Made by a program: the position numbers and the translations under genes. From positions 89,463 to 153,462 of the forward strand of contig NZ_PYGF01000011.1 in the NCBI RefSeq assembly GCF_003014575.1: a stretch of 64,000 nucleotides of DNA, in the 5' to 3' direction. The stretch is from Cecembia rubra. GTDB taxonomy: Bacteria > Bacteroidota > Bacteroidia > Cytophagales > Cyclobacteriaceae. Shown here in pieces: positions 45,783-54,928 of this stretch. A model generated the notes under the pieces. The model saw only the letters and a program-made list of their open reading frames with translations, was not told the DNA's origin and made no database searches. How positions within the stretch are numbered: position 1 is the first letter of the stretch; each line of letters starts with the position of its first letter.

Positions 45783-46196
45783 TTAAAGCCCTAGAAATTT
45801 CAATTCTTCTTCTAAAGTTATTTCCTGATGTTTTAGGGTTTGTCTTTGGATTGCCGATCTTTCCACAGACAGCCTATTGGTGCTGACAGAATGTGCATGG
45901 TAGTCTTTTTCCCATTGGAAATTACTATTGACTTCTCCGTTTTTTTTCAGTTTTGATTGAATAAATGTCTGAAGATGTGATACCAGTCCATTCAGGGACA
46001 TGTTTTCAGGTAACTTCAAGAGAATGTGGATGTGTTCTGGTAATACAGCAAATGTCACTGATTTATTACCATGTTCATCGGCAAATTCCCCAATGGCTTC
46101 ACTGATACAATGTATCTCAGCTTTGCCAAAGACAGAAGTTTGGTATTTGGTACTAAGTACCAAGTGGGTCCAAATTTCAGAATGTGAGTGTTTCAT
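45783..46196 (-). CDS. IS200/Y1-transposase-like (HUH) protein lacking the catalytic tyrosine
   Basis: 137 residues of the Y1 transposase (TnpA/RAYT-type) fold. The HUH motif is intact: PEHIHILLKLP, His55 and His57. The region that normally reads YIxNQ...HH...EE is AIQRQTLKHQEITLEEEL, with Ala115 at the Tyr position and the Gln (119) kept. Without Tyr it should not cut and join DNA, so it is either a dead transposase relic or a repurposed DNA- or RNA-hairpin binder. The frame is otherwise complete and undamaged. It stands alone, flanked by an inverted repeat GGGCTTT / AAAGCCC at 45755-45791. Confidence 0.8.
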   Translation of the reverse strand: MKHSHSEIWTHLVLSTKYQTSVFGKAEIHCISEAIGEFADEHGNKSVTFAVLPEHIHILLKLPENMSLNGLVSHLQTFIQSKLKKNGEVNSNFQWEKDYHAHSVSTNRLSVERSAIQRQTLKHQEITLEEELKFLGL

Positions 46197-46329
46197 TTCT
46201 GTAAACGATCTGCTTAAAAATAGAAATAAAATAACGTTTCAAAAAACTGATCTGAATTTTTTTTCAAATTTAGTAGCAGCAAAATTTAAACAGGAGCAAA
46301 TTTGAATTTGAAAAATCATATGAAAAATC

Positions 46330-46362
46330 AGAATCCTTCAGATTTGAAGATTGAAGGATTCT
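46330..46362 (-). terminator. Rho-independent terminator of PafA-like phosphatase gene
   Basis: Perfect 10-bp stem GAATCCTTCA / TGAAGGATTC with an 11-nt loop; on the minus strand it is followed by TGATTTTTC, 16 bp after the phosphatase stop. Confidence 0.85.
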
Positions 46363-46377
46363 TGGATTGCATGAGTT

Positions 46378-48006
46378 TTATTGAATTACTTCCAATATTG
46401 GTTGACCTGTAGCTCCATTGGGCAGTCTTATATTCAACAACATAGAAAGTGTCGGAGCAATATCCGTAATAGTTACATATCTTGAGCTTTCCCCTTTTGG
46501 AATATTCCAACCCATAAAAACTATGGGGACATGTGTGTCATAGGTATATCCTGTTCCATGGGTAGTGCCCTTCCAGGAGCTGCTCAACCAGGCAGGTTCC
46601 AAAATCAGAAGCAAATCTCCGGAGGCTTTGTGGTTATACCCCATCTGTAAGAGATGCTTTTTACCGGTCTGGTAGTCCAATCTTCTCATGTCTGTGGCGG
46701 TATATACTTCTTTTATGCCATCGAAACGGAGGAGGAAATCAGCCAATTCTCTTTGGATTTTTTCAATACTAACACCTTTCTCTTTTGCTAAATCATAGTT
46801 GATAAAAACCTGTTCATTAGAAAAGTTGCTTATCCAATTTCCTTCTCCGTAATTCAGGATACAGAATCCTCTCATTTGGGTAAGTATAAAACGTGTATTG
46901 AAATTTCCTGCAGGTACATTTTCGCTCAGCATATAATCTACTATGTCAGCTACAGCATGATCGGCAGTAAGAAAGATCAGGTATTCATCTTTGCCATATT
47001 CTTTGTCCAGATAAGTGAAGAATTTTTCTAAATCCCTATCCAGTCTAAGATAGTTGTCTTCCAATTCGACGGAAGTTGGGCCAAATCGGTGGCCAATATA
47101 ATCAGGTGAAGAGAAGCTGATGGCAAGTAGATCAGTTTCACCTCTTTTACCTAGCTTTTCTCCTTCCAAGGCGGCATAGGCCATTTCCAAAGTAAGTGAA
47201 TTGCCGAAAGGCGTGGTGGCAATAAGACCAAAATTATCATTGTTTTCCATTAAAGCAGGAAGGTCGTAAGGGAATGTACTTGATTCCATTCCGATAAATG
47301 GTCCTTCAAAGTCATTGTTATCAGCAATGCTTTGTGTATAAGTTTCAATTGGAAAGAGCGTTTCCCATTTACCGGAAAGATATTTTTGAGGTAATTTTCG
47401 GTTATTAAATGCTTTTACCCAATCCGGAAGGGTTTGATGATAATAAGTGGAAGTCATAAATTCCCCAGTATTGCTGTCAAACCAATATGCATCACCCATA
47501 TGGCCAGCAGGTAATGAAGCCCCACGGTCTTTAATTGCTATTCCCACTACTTTGGATCTTTTGTTGGTCGAAAACCTCAGTTCATCAGAAATAGTCGTGG
47601 AATACATATTTCTTGGAGAAATATTTCCATTCTCCACCGAGCCGCCAACAGCTTGAACTGTACTGTCTTCAGCACAGTAAATCATCCTTCCCAAATTGCG
47701 GACATACCAGTTGTTGGCAATGATTCCATGAGTAGCTGGAGTTGTTCCAGTATAAATAGAGGCATGGCCAGGTCCGGTGTAGGTTGGAATATAATTGTAA
47801 TGCGCATTTTTCATCATGAAACCATCTTTCATTAGTCTCTTAAATCCACCTTCCGAATAACGCGCCTCAAACTTATAAAAATACTCTTGCCTCATTTGGT
47901 CCACCACAATACCGATAACCAATTTAGGTTTTTTAGCCGGGTGATTTTGGGCAAGCGTCTGAATTGAAATGGAAAAGAGTAGAATAATACCGATGTATTT
48001 TTTCAT
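46378..48006 (-). CDS. alkaline phosphatase family protein (PafA-like), secreted
   Basis: Start at ATG 48006: a TTG at 48030 would extend the frame, but it overlaps the predicted promoter. 542 residues with a signal peptide (YIGIILLFSISIQTLAQ). The metal site is visible: first Asp in IGIVVDQMRQEY, active-site Thr/Ser region YTGPGHASIYTGTTPATHG, DHAVAD (metal Asp-His) and YNHKASGDLLL/HGTGYTYDTHVP (late His ligands). The motifs match the Ca2+/Zn2+-dependent PafA-type phosphatases that release phosphate from organic esters outside the cell. Single gene, terminator after it. Confidence 0.92.
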   Translation of the reverse strand: MKKYIGIILLFSISIQTLAQNHPAKKPKLVIGIVVDQMRQEYFYKFEARYSEGGFKRLMKDGFMMKNAHYNYIPTYTGPGHASIYTGTTPATHGIIANNWYVRNLGRMIYCAEDSTVQAVGGSVENGNISPRNMYSTTISDELRFSTNKRSKVVGIAIKDRGASLPAGHMGDAYWFDSNTGEFMTSTYYHQTLPDWVKAFNNRKLPQKYLSGKWETLFPIETYTQSIADNNDFEGPFIGMESSTFPYDLPALMENNDNFGLIATTPFGNSLTLEMAYAALEGEKLGKRGETDLLAISFSSPDYIGHRFGPTSVELEDNYLRLDRDLEKFFTYLDKEYGKDEYLIFLTADHAVADIVDYMLSENVPAGNFNTRFILTQMRGFCILNYGEGNWISNFSNEQVFINYDLAKEKGVSIEKIQRELADFLLRFDGIKEVYTATDMRRLDYQTGKKHLLQMGYNHKASGDLLLILEPAWLSSSWKGTTHGTGYTYDTHVPIVFMGWNIPKGESSRYVTITDIAPTLSMLLNIRLPNGATGQPILEVIQ

Positions 48007-48027
48007 AATTTTTGGAGTAGGATTGCG

Positions 48028-48035
48028 CAAATATA
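48028..48035 (-). promoter_or_regulatory. predicted -7 box of PafA-like gene
   Basis: Minus-strand TATATTTG, exact TAnnTTTG match, 21 bp before the ATG at 48006. Confidence 0.45.
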
Positions 48036-48170
48036 AAAAAATCAGTCAGGGTGTCTCTTCTTTTATAGTTTAATGGTCTGATTTGTTATAAGTATTGGGC
48101 TTACAATTATTTTTTCGGTGCAATTTTTCCATCTTTAGGTAGTATATTTCATCGTTTTAAAATTAATCCT

Positions 48171-49565
48171 ATGAGAAATTTGAATAAGTCATTTATAATT
48201 CTATTCTTCTTTTTCAGTTCAGCTTCAATTGGACAATCGTATTTTAAAGATGGTTTGGGGGCGGAATTTCACAAAGAAAGAAGAGAAGCCCTAAGGAAAA
48301 TTATGCCAGAAAACAGTGTGGCTATATTTTTCAACAATCCCATGAAAAACAGATCAAATGATACAGAATTTCAGTACAGACCTAATTCTGACTTCTTTTA
48401 TTTGACTGGTTTTAGAGAGCCTAATGCTGCCTTGATAATTTTCAAGAATTCCAGGCTTGTAGAGGGGAAGCAGGTCAATGAGATCATTTATGTTCAGCCC
48501 AGAGATCCAAGAAAAGAACAATGGGATGGGGAAAGATTGGGAATTGATGGGGTAAAGGAGAAATTAGGTTTTGAAATGGTTTTTCTTATTTCGGATTTTT
48601 TGAAGAAACCTAATCTGGACTGGTCAAAAATAAACCCGATACTTTCTTTCAATATGGGGGATATAGAGGGTGGAGCCTACAATGCACCTTTAAAAGAGAT
48701 GGTTGCCACATTGAAGGGTTTCAGTCTGAGCAAGGAATCTCCAAGTTCGCCTAGCCTTGACCAGTTGATGAACAGTCTCAGGGTGAAAAAGACAGCAGAG
48801 GAAATGGCCGTTTTGAAAAGGGCTATAGAAATTTCAGGCAAAGCTCATATTGAAGCTTTCAAATCTGTGAAACCTGGTGTTTCGGAGAGGGCAATTCAGG
48901 GGGTACATGAATTTGTCCATAAAGCAATGGGTGCGGAGAGCATAGGATATAATTCAATAGTAGGTGCAGGGAATAATACAACTATCCTCCATTACGTCGA
49001 CAACCATAGAACAGCACTTCAGGATGGGCTGATTCTGATGGATGTTGGTGCAGAATTTAGAGGATATTCAGGAGATATTACCAGGACAGTTCCTGTAAAG
49101 GGTAAGTTTTCACCTGAAGAAAAAGCCATTTACGAAATTGTGTTGGAGGCGCTGGAAGCTGGGATTTCTGCCTGTCAACCTGGTTCGGATTTTCAGCGAG
49201 TCGGTGCCGCTTCCCGCAAAGTAATCGATGAAGGTTTGGTTAGGTTGGGTTTGGTCAAACCAGGAGAAAAACATACTTATTTTCCTCATGGAATCGGCCA
49301 TCATTTAGGTTTGGATGTCCATGATAGAGGAGGTTATGGAAAATTGGAGCCTGGAATGGTATTGACCGTAGAACCTGGAATTTATATTCCAGAAGGAAGC
49401 CCTGTCGATCCCAAATGGTGGGGGATTGGAGTTAGAATCGAGGATAATATTCTGATTACGGAAAAAGGGTTTGAAAATCTAAGTGCATTTGTTCCAAAAA
49501 CTGTTGGGGAGATTGAAGCATTAATGCAAGAAGAAGGCATACTGCAAAAATTGAGTCTGGATTGA
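48171..49565 (+). CDS. Xaa-Pro aminopeptidase (aminopeptidase P family, M24B), secreted
   Basis: 464 residues with a probable signal peptide (FIILFFFFSSASIGQ). N-terminal AMP_N domain (about 30-180: FYLTGFREPNAALIIF) then the pita-bread M24 domain. The five dinuclear metal ligands are present: Asp in LMDVGAEFRGY, Asp in SGDITRTVP, His in FPHGIGHHLGLDVHD, Glu in LTVEPGIY and Glu in GVRIEDNIL. It removes N-terminal residues before proline, probably from periplasmic peptides. Single gene, followed by a terminator. Confidence 0.94.
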   Translation: MRNLNKSFIILFFFFSSASIGQSYFKDGLGAEFHKERREALRKIMPENSVAIFFNNPMKNRSNDTEFQYRPNSDFFYLTGFREPNAALIIFKNSRLVEGKQVNEIIYVQPRDPRKEQWDGERLGIDGVKEKLGFEMVFLISDFLKKPNLDWSKINPILSFNMGDIEGGAYNAPLKEMVATLKGFSLSKESPSSPSLDQLMNSLRVKKTAEEMAVLKRAIEISGKAHIEAFKSVKPGVSERAIQGVHEFVHKAMGAESIGYNSIVGAGNNTTILHYVDNHRTALQDGLILMDVGAEFRGYSGDITRTVPVKGKFSPEEKAIYEIVLEALEAGISACQPGSDFQRVGAASRKVIDEGLVRLGLVKPGEKHTYFPHGIGHHLGLDVHDRGGYGKLEPGMVLTVEPGIYIPEGSPVDPKWWGIGVRIEDNILITEKGFENLSAFVPKTVGEIEALMQEEGILQKLSLD

Positions 49566-49594
49566 TAGTGCTTTAAGATTCAAAAAAATCAAAT

Positions 49595-49629
49595 AAAATA
49601 AGGCTCAGGATAATCCTGAGCCTTATTTT
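49595..49629. terminator. bidirectional terminator after aminopeptidase gene
   Basis: Stem AAAATAAGGCTCAGGA / TCCTGAGCCTTATTTT with a 2-nt loop, between convergent genes at 49565 and 49687. Confidence 0.92.
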
Positions 49630-49686
49630 ATGATTATCCGCAATCATAACGATTGCTGGTATCATTGCTGATATACCTATTTTATT

Positions 49687-50334
49687 TTAATCCTTTTTCT
49701 TTAAATCACCCCGTTTGATTGATTGAATAAATCTGGACCAGGCAAATGGATCCAATAAAGTAAATGGCCTAGGACCGTAACGGTCTTGGATTTGCATCAC
49801 CCTACCTTGTTGGAAATAACGCCAGTTTTCATTGCCAGACGCAGGCATTGCTTCCGCGTAGCGCAGTAATGTCTCCGGACTCAGGTTACCTCTTGAATCT
49901 ATAGCCATAGGGGCCTCATAATTCATAGCAAGGAGTTGGCGTTTGAATTCTTCCTCTGAAGGGAAAGGCATGACTTCAATTTCAGACAATGCGATTTCAT
50001 CTACCTGCATTGTCAAAATCAGGCTGATATCTCCAGAAGCATTCTCTGGAACAGTAAAGGTTTGCCTTTTTAGTCCAATAAAGCTGAATACTACAGAATC
50101 TCCCTCCAAAACCGGCATAGAAAAATAGCCATATCTGCCTGAGGTAGTTCCTCTGCCCTTTTTTGGAACATAAACGTTTACCCCGGGGACAGCATCCGTG
50201 CTATCCGCATTAAGAATAATTCCGGAAAGCTGGATTACTTTTCTTTCTTTTTCCTGGGCAAAAAGCTCCTTATTTCCCAATAGAAGGAACAAAGCAAAAA
50301 GCGTTAGGAGAATATAAGGTAATCTTAACTTCAA
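49687..50334 (-). CDS. secreted CarboxypepD_reg-like domain protein
   Basis: 215 residues. Signal peptide (LLTLFALFLLLGNKELFAQ). Residues about 32-115 are a carboxypeptidase-regulatory-like domain: LSGIILNADSTDAVPGVNVY, TTSGRYGYFSMPVLEGDSVV, FSFIGLKRQTF, the same module as at the N-terminus of SusC. The C-terminal 100 residues (PSEEEFKRQLLAMNYEAP, MQIQDRYGPRPFTLLDP) form no known domain. Function unknown; divergent from the ArsR gene. Confidence 0.8.
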   Translation of the reverse strand: MKLRLPYILLTLFALFLLLGNKELFAQEKERKVIQLSGIILNADSTDAVPGVNVYVPKKGRGTTSGRYGYFSMPVLEGDSVVFSFIGLKRQTFTVPENASGDISLILTMQVDEIALSEIEVMPFPSEEEFKRQLLAMNYEAPMAIDSRGNLSPETLLRYAEAMPASGNENWRYFQQGRVMQIQDRYGPRPFTLLDPFAWSRFIQSIKRGDLKKKD

Positions 50335-50467
50335 AGCAATCTCATTAAAGGTATCATTGTTCCGGCATGTCCCGGATAAATTAGTCTTTCTAATTTCGCT
50401 ATAATATTAGCCTATTTTGCTGTGATTTGCTTAATTTCATGCCGTTTTTATTCGTTAAAAAAACTAA

Positions 50468-50851
50468 ATGAGGCTCAAAAATATCAGCTTAAGTTATGGT
50501 ATGCGCATCTTTAAGGCATTGTCTGAGGAGCCTAGGGTCCGTATTTTACATCTTTTACTTCAGAATAAAGAACTTTCAATATCAGACCTTGAACACATCC
50601 TTGATTTTACACAGACCAAAACCAGTAGGCATTTAGGTTACCTGAAAAATGCCGGCTTGGTAGGGAGTAGAAGAGTGGATCAGTGGATTTTTTATTATAT
50701 CCTTGAAGAGGTGCAGGAAATTATACAACAGGTATTCAAGTTTATCCAAAAAGATGTGAACCTCATCCGTGACCAAGAGGTTTACAATATATTGCATTCC
50801 AACAGGGAATTGGCAAAAAATAAAATTGAGAACAATCCTTATCGAAAATAA
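50468..50851 (+). CDS. ArsR-family winged-helix transcriptional regulator
   Basis: 127 residues. Winged helix spans about 12-85: MRIFKALSEEPRVRILHLLL, ISDLEHILDFTQTKTSRHLG, YLKNAGLVGSRRVDQWIFYY. No metal-binding CxC motif is seen, so it is not an obvious metal sensor. The following phosphatase begins 8 bp past the stop and is probably co-transcribed; the target is unknown. Confidence 0.88.
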   Translation: MRLKNISLSYGMRIFKALSEEPRVRILHLLLQNKELSISDLEHILDFTQTKTSRHLGYLKNAGLVGSRRVDQWIFYYILEEVQEIIQQVFKFIQKDVNLIRDQEVYNILHSNRELAKNKIENNPYRK

Positions 50852-50858
50852 ATTATCA

Positions 50859-51554
50859 TTGAAAACTTACCAACATTTATTCTTTGACCTTGACCATACA
50901 TTGTGGGACTATGATAGAAATGTCCATGAATCTCTCAGCGAATTGCATGATGTTTACCAACTGATTAACTGCGGAATAGAAAGTCCTGAAAAATTTATCC
51001 AATCCTTTTACAATGTTAATTTTAAGCTTTGGGCCCTATATGATGTAGGAAAAATAGATAAAGATTCTCTTAGGGAAAATAGGTTTAAGTTGGTCTTTGA
51101 AAATGCAGGAGCAGACCCCAATTTGGTGCCGAAGCTAATGGAAGAAGACTTTATGCACAGGACTTCTTCCAAACCACATGTCCTGCCTTATACATTTGAA
51201 ATATTGGACTATCTCCAGCCAAATTATGGGCTGCATATCATCTCCAATGGATTCAACGAAAGCCAGGCTAAGAAAATGATGGCATCGGGATTAACCCCTT
51301 ATTTTGATCTGGTAATTACGTCTGAGACCACAGGACATAAGAAACCAGATCCAAGGATTTTTCAATATGCCCTCGATAAATTGAGAATAAAAAATACTGA
51401 TACCATTATGATTGGGGATAATCCTAATTCTGATATCCTTGGTGCAATAAGGGCCAATATAGACAACGTCTATTTTGATCCCCATCAAAAAGGGATTGAA
51501 CACCAACCAACATATACAATCCGACATCTGAAGGAATTGGAGAACCTCCTTTAA
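50859..51554 (+). CDS. HAD family hydrolase, YjjG-like 5'-nucleotidase
   Basis: TTG at 50859 is the preferred start (231 residues), 8 bp after the ArsR stop. The open frame could reach GTG at 50769, but that part overlaps ArsR and reads poorly. HAD motif I FFDLDHTLWD, motif II IISNGF, motif III Lys in KKPDPRIF and motif IV MIGDNPNSDI, with a helical C1 cap. Sequence style fits YjjG-type pyrimidine nucleotidases that clean out non-standard nucleotides. Confidence 0.85.
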   Translation: MKTYQHLFFDLDHTLWDYDRNVHESLSELHDVYQLINCGIESPEKFIQSFYNVNFKLWALYDVGKIDKDSLRENRFKLVFENAGADPNLVPKLMEEDFMHRTSSKPHVLPYTFEILDYLQPNYGLHIISNGFNESQAKKMMASGLTPYFDLVITSETTGHKKPDPRIFQYALDKLRIKNTDTIMIGDNPNSDILGAIRANIDNVYFDPHQKGIEHQPTYTIRHLKELENLL

Positions 51555-51623
51555 AGATTTAATCTGAAAAACAGGACAAGATCCGGAATTCTTGATGTTC
51601 CTGAATTTCCAAATCTTAGTCCT

Positions 51624-51631
51624 TATATTTG
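51624..51631 (+). promoter_or_regulatory. predicted -7 box of pruA promoter
   Basis: TATATTTG, exact TAnnTTTG match, 30 bp before the pruA ATG. Confidence 0.45.
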
Positions 51632-51661
51632 TCTGTCAGAATCATATAAACTCAAATATTT

Positions 51662-53296
51662 ATGTTGAAAGGATTTTTCAATGTGCCTACCCCGCACAAC
51701 GAACCCGTGAAAAACTATGCCCCAGGTTCACCGGAAAGGAAAGAACTGCAGGCCAAAATTCAAGAACTCAGAGCACAGCAAATTGATGTGCCTATGTATA
51801 TCGGTTCAGAAGAGGTAAGAACTGGCAACAAGAAGCCAATGTCTCCTCCCCATGACCACCAGCATATCTTAGGATATTTCCACGAAGGAGATGCCTCCCA
51901 TGTCGAGCAGGCCATCAATGCTGCCTTAGGCGCAAAGTATGCCTGGGAAAATTTGGAATGGGAACAAAGAGCTGCTATTTTTCTAAAAGCAGCAGACCTT
52001 ATTGCAGGACCGTACAGGGCAAAGCTGAATGCTGCAACCATGCTTGGACAGTCTAAAAATGCCTATCAGGCGGAGATTGACTCTGCTTGTGAAATCATAG
52101 ATTTCTTACGATTCAATGTGAAGTACATGGCGGAAATCTATGAGCAACAACCGCCAGTTTCAGGGAACGGCGTTTGGAATAGAGTTGAACAAAGACCTTT
52201 GGAGGGTTTTGTATTCGCTTTGACTCCATTCAACTTTACAGCTATAGCTGGCAACTTGCCGACATCAGCTGCCATGATGGGGAACACAGTAGTATGGAAA
52301 CCTGCTTATACCCAAATCTACTCTGCCAATGTTTTGATGGAGATATTTAAGGAAGCAGGGGTGCCGGATGGCGTGATCAACTTAGTTTATGTTGATGGTC
52401 CAACCGCTGGAAATATTATTTTTAATCATCCTGATTTTGCTGGAATTCACTTTACTGGATCTACTGGCGTTTTCCAACATATCTGGAAAACAATAGGTGA
52501 GAATATCTATAAATACAAATCCTACCCTAGAATTGTTGGTGAAACAGGTGGCAAAGATTTTGTTATTGCCCATAAATCTGCCAATCCCAAAGCTGTGGCC
52601 GTTGGTCTTTCCAGAGGTGCATTTGAGTTCCAGGGACAAAAATGTTCCGCAGCCTCCAGAGCCTATATCCCAAGTAACCTTTGGGGAGATGTAAAGAAAT
52701 ACCTCTTAGAGGATCTTTCTTCCATGAAGATGGGCGGCACAGAAGATTTCACCAATTTCATCAATGCGGTGATCGATGAGAAGGCTTTTGATAAAATTGC
52801 CAAATACATAGACAATGCCAAGAAAGCGGAAGGAGTGGAGATCATTTCCGGAGGTAATTACGATAAGTCAAAAGGTTACTTTATTGAGCCAACTGTGATT
52901 TTAACAAAAGACCCAATGTACACCACCATGTGCGAGGAGATTTTTGGTCCGGTACTGACGATCTATGTTTATCATGAAAACCATTTTGAGGAAGCTTTAG
53001 AGTTGGTGGACCAAACCTCACCTTATGCTTTAACAGGTGCTGTGTTCTCCACAGACAGATATGCTATTGAATTGGCCACAAAGAAATTGAGGAATGCAGC
53101 GGGTAATTTTTATATCAATGATAAGCCGACGGGAGCTGTCGTAGGACAGCAGCCATTTGGGGGAGCCAGGGCTTCCGGAACGAATGACAAAGCCGGATCT
53201 ATGATCAACTTGTTGCGTTGGGTTTCCCCGAGGACAATCAAGGAAACCTTTGTTTCCCCAGTGGATTATAGGTATCCGTTTTTGGGGAAAGATTGA
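51662..53296 (+). CDS. pruA: L-glutamate gamma-semialdehyde (1-pyrroline-5-carboxylate) dehydrogenase
   Basis: 544-residue aldehyde dehydrogenase, oxidising glutamate semialdehyde to glutamate with NAD+, the shared last step of proline and ornithine breakdown. Signatures: FALTPFNFTAIAGNLPTSAA, GSTGVFQHIWK, GETGGKDFV (Glu base) and FQGQKCSAASRAYIP (catalytic Cys). N-terminus VPTPHNEPVKNYAPGSPER is that of the single-domain RocA/PruA type. A rocD gene (ornithine to the same semialdehyde) is 5 kb away. Its long 3' UTR holds a purine-rich repeat tract. Confidence 0.95.
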   Translation: MLKGFFNVPTPHNEPVKNYAPGSPERKELQAKIQELRAQQIDVPMYIGSEEVRTGNKKPMSPPHDHQHILGYFHEGDASHVEQAINAALGAKYAWENLEWEQRAAIFLKAADLIAGPYRAKLNAATMLGQSKNAYQAEIDSACEIIDFLRFNVKYMAEIYEQQPPVSGNGVWNRVEQRPLEGFVFALTPFNFTAIAGNLPTSAAMMGNTVVWKPAYTQIYSANVLMEIFKEAGVPDGVINLVYVDGPTAGNIIFNHPDFAGIHFTGSTGVFQHIWKTIGENIYKYKSYPRIVGETGGKDFVIAHKSANPKAVAVGLSRGAFEFQGQKCSAASRAYIPSNLWGDVKKYLLEDLSSMKMGGTEDFTNFINAVIDEKAFDKIAKYIDNAKKAEGVEIISGGNYDKSKGYFIEPTVILTKDPMYTTMCEEIFGPVLTIYVYHENHFEEALELVDQTSPYALTGAVFSTDRYAIELATKKLRNAAGNFYINDKPTGAVVGQQPFGGARASGTNDKAGSMINLLRWVSPRTIKETFVSPVDYRYPFLGKD

Positions 53297-53309
53297 TTGT
53301 TAGACTTCT

Positions 53310-53430
53310 TGAAGCGAGAGACGAGAGATCAGACTTGATTTTCCTTGGGAGAGAGATTTCTTTACTAGAGACAAGAGACAAGAAACAAGAAACAAGAAAC
53401 AAGAAACAAGAACCAAGAAACAAGAGATAG
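53310..53430 (+). repeat. purine-rich ACAAGA-type tract, copy 2 (3' UTR of pruA)
   Basis: Beginning with GCGAGAGACGAGAGA and ending with about nine consecutive 7-bp units of AGACAAG/AAACAAG form (about 53368-53427), all on the plus strand. Same unit as tracts at 6902, 58118 and 62401. It lies between the pruA stop (53296) and a terminator at 53570. Confidence 0.85.
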
Positions 53431-53569
53431 GATTCGTTTGGTCGAAAGACTCGAATGTCAGGCTAGAAGCGATAGCATAAACAGATCTCATGTCTTTTGT
53501 CTAAAGTCTAGAGAATTGATGGGTCAGATTAGTATTTAGAATCTGGTCAACTTGTAGTTTGTACGAATG

Positions 53570-53608
53570 GACCTTTGGGTTTTTTAACCCGAAGGTCTTT
53601 TCTTTTTA
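53570..53608 (+). terminator. Rho-independent terminator of pruA
   Basis: 12-bp stem GACCTTTGGGTT / AACCCGAAGGTC with one G-T wobble, then TTTTCTTTTT. It implies a pruA 3' UTR near 290 nt that includes the ACAAGA tract. Confidence 0.85.
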
Positions 53609-53673
53609 GTTGATCGGACTTAAATTTACCTATCCAACCTTGCAATTTTAAAGTCTCGCTTTAAATTTACAAG

Positions 53674-54816
53674 ATGAATAACATTTTTCCTTACTATTTT
53701 AAAATCAAAAAAAATTCGAGCACATTTTTATTGGGAATAGTCTTTTTGTTTTCATGTACTGATTCCAAAAATGAAGCTGTTTTTTTCACTGCTGACCTGA
53801 CTGATTTTGTAGTGGATACCCTGTATTTGGAAAAGGATACGTTGACCAAGAGCCTGCCACATGAGCTTGTATTTTTGGAGCAAAATGGGAAATCTTTTTT
53901 ATTTGGTACCGTAGGACGAAGGATGTACCAATACAGCTATCCTTCAGGAAAGCTCGAAGGCACAGTTGATTTTGAAATTGAGGGGCCCGATGGAATAGGA
54001 GGGTTTGTATCGGGAAGCTTGATTACAGAAGACGGAATTTTTTTCATTTCAGATCAAAAAGCAATAATTCATACTGATTTTCATGGGAAAGTGTTGGATA
54101 GATATTCTTTGCCCAAAGTTCCTGAAGAAAGACTTGCTGTTAATTTTAGTGTTGTCAATGGCAACAGGATGCACTACGACAAGGAAAAAAGGCAATTAAT
54201 ACTGGCAGATGTTCCTTTTGTATTAAAGGAGCCCAATATGGTCTATAAAGACTGGGTCTGGAAATATGACTTAGAGAATAGGCTAGCGGAACCCATATCT
54301 TTTTCCTATCCTGAAATCTACAACGCGTATTATGATGATCCCGAGCTGGGTGTTTATGCCCATACTTTCCTTGATATCGGAAATTTCCATTTGGTCAGCT
54401 TCCCTGTGACGGATTCCTTATTGGTAATGGATGGTAAAAGTACCAAATGGATAGGTTCTAAAAGTACAACTCCATTGATCTTTCAAAAAGGAAAAGTCGA
54501 TCAAGATGGAGGCTATACCGTATTTTCACCTAGTTGGAAGACCAGTAGGTACAAATGGGTTATTTTTGAACCAATGTCCAAATTAATACTGAGGTATATA
54601 GATATCGAAACTAAGGTTTCGGAAAGTGGGAAGATTCACAATAAGAGCAGTTTCATATTGCACAATCTTGATTTTGAAACAATAGCAGAATTGTTTTTTG
54701 ACAACCGACAGATTGCGCCCTCAGGATTTGCAACTCCGAACGGGTATTTTTTCAAGCTGCTCAACCCGGATTCAGATGACAGAGAAGCTTATATCAAGGT
54801 GGGTTTGAATTTTTGA
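53674..54816 (+). CDS. DUF4221-like beta-propeller lipoprotein
   Basis: 380 residues. Lipoprotein Cys28 (LLGIVFLFSCTDSK). Propeller-like repeats of the form GKSFLFGTVGRRMYQYSYPS, LITEDGIFFISDQKA, YTVFSPSWKTSRYKWVIFEP match the Bacteroidota DUF4221 family. It lies at the outer-membrane inner face or surface; no enzymatic motif. A second propeller lipoprotein follows 112 bp downstream in the same direction, suggesting paralogy or joint function. Confidence 0.8.
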   Translation: MNNIFPYYFKIKKNSSTFLLGIVFLFSCTDSKNEAVFFTADLTDFVVDTLYLEKDTLTKSLPHELVFLEQNGKSFLFGTVGRRMYQYSYPSGKLEGTVDFEIEGPDGIGGFVSGSLITEDGIFFISDQKAIIHTDFHGKVLDRYSLPKVPEERLAVNFSVVNGNRMHYDKEKRQLILADVPFVLKEPNMVYKDWVWKYDLENRLAEPISFSYPEIYNAYYDDPELGVYAHTFLDIGNFHLVSFPVTDSLLVMDGKSTKWIGSKSTTPLIFQKGKVDQDGGYTVFSPSWKTSRYKWVIFEPMSKLILRYIDIETKVSESGKIHNKSSFILHNLDFETIAELFFDNRQIAPSGFATPNGYFFKLLNPDSDDREAYIKVGLNF

Positions 54817-54928
54817 TCCTTACCATAGGTTAAATATATCAATGCCATAAATTTTTTAAATTAAATTTTAGTTGGCGTAATGCTATGATGCATTTATTTT
54901 TAGTTTTCTAAATCGAATCTGACTGTTT

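Noticed and set aside
45783..46196. Active IS200/IS605 element
   Set aside because: Catalytic Tyr is missing, there is no TnpB partner and no clear terminal hairpins, so active transposition is unlikely.
50769..50858. N-terminal extension of the YjjG-like gene overlapping ArsR
   Set aside because: The extra residues do not match HAD proteins; the TTG at 50859, 8 bp past the ArsR stop, is a better start.
53355..53430. ACAAGA tract considered as a CRISPR array
   Set aside because: Units are 7 bp with no unique spacers and no cas genes nearby.
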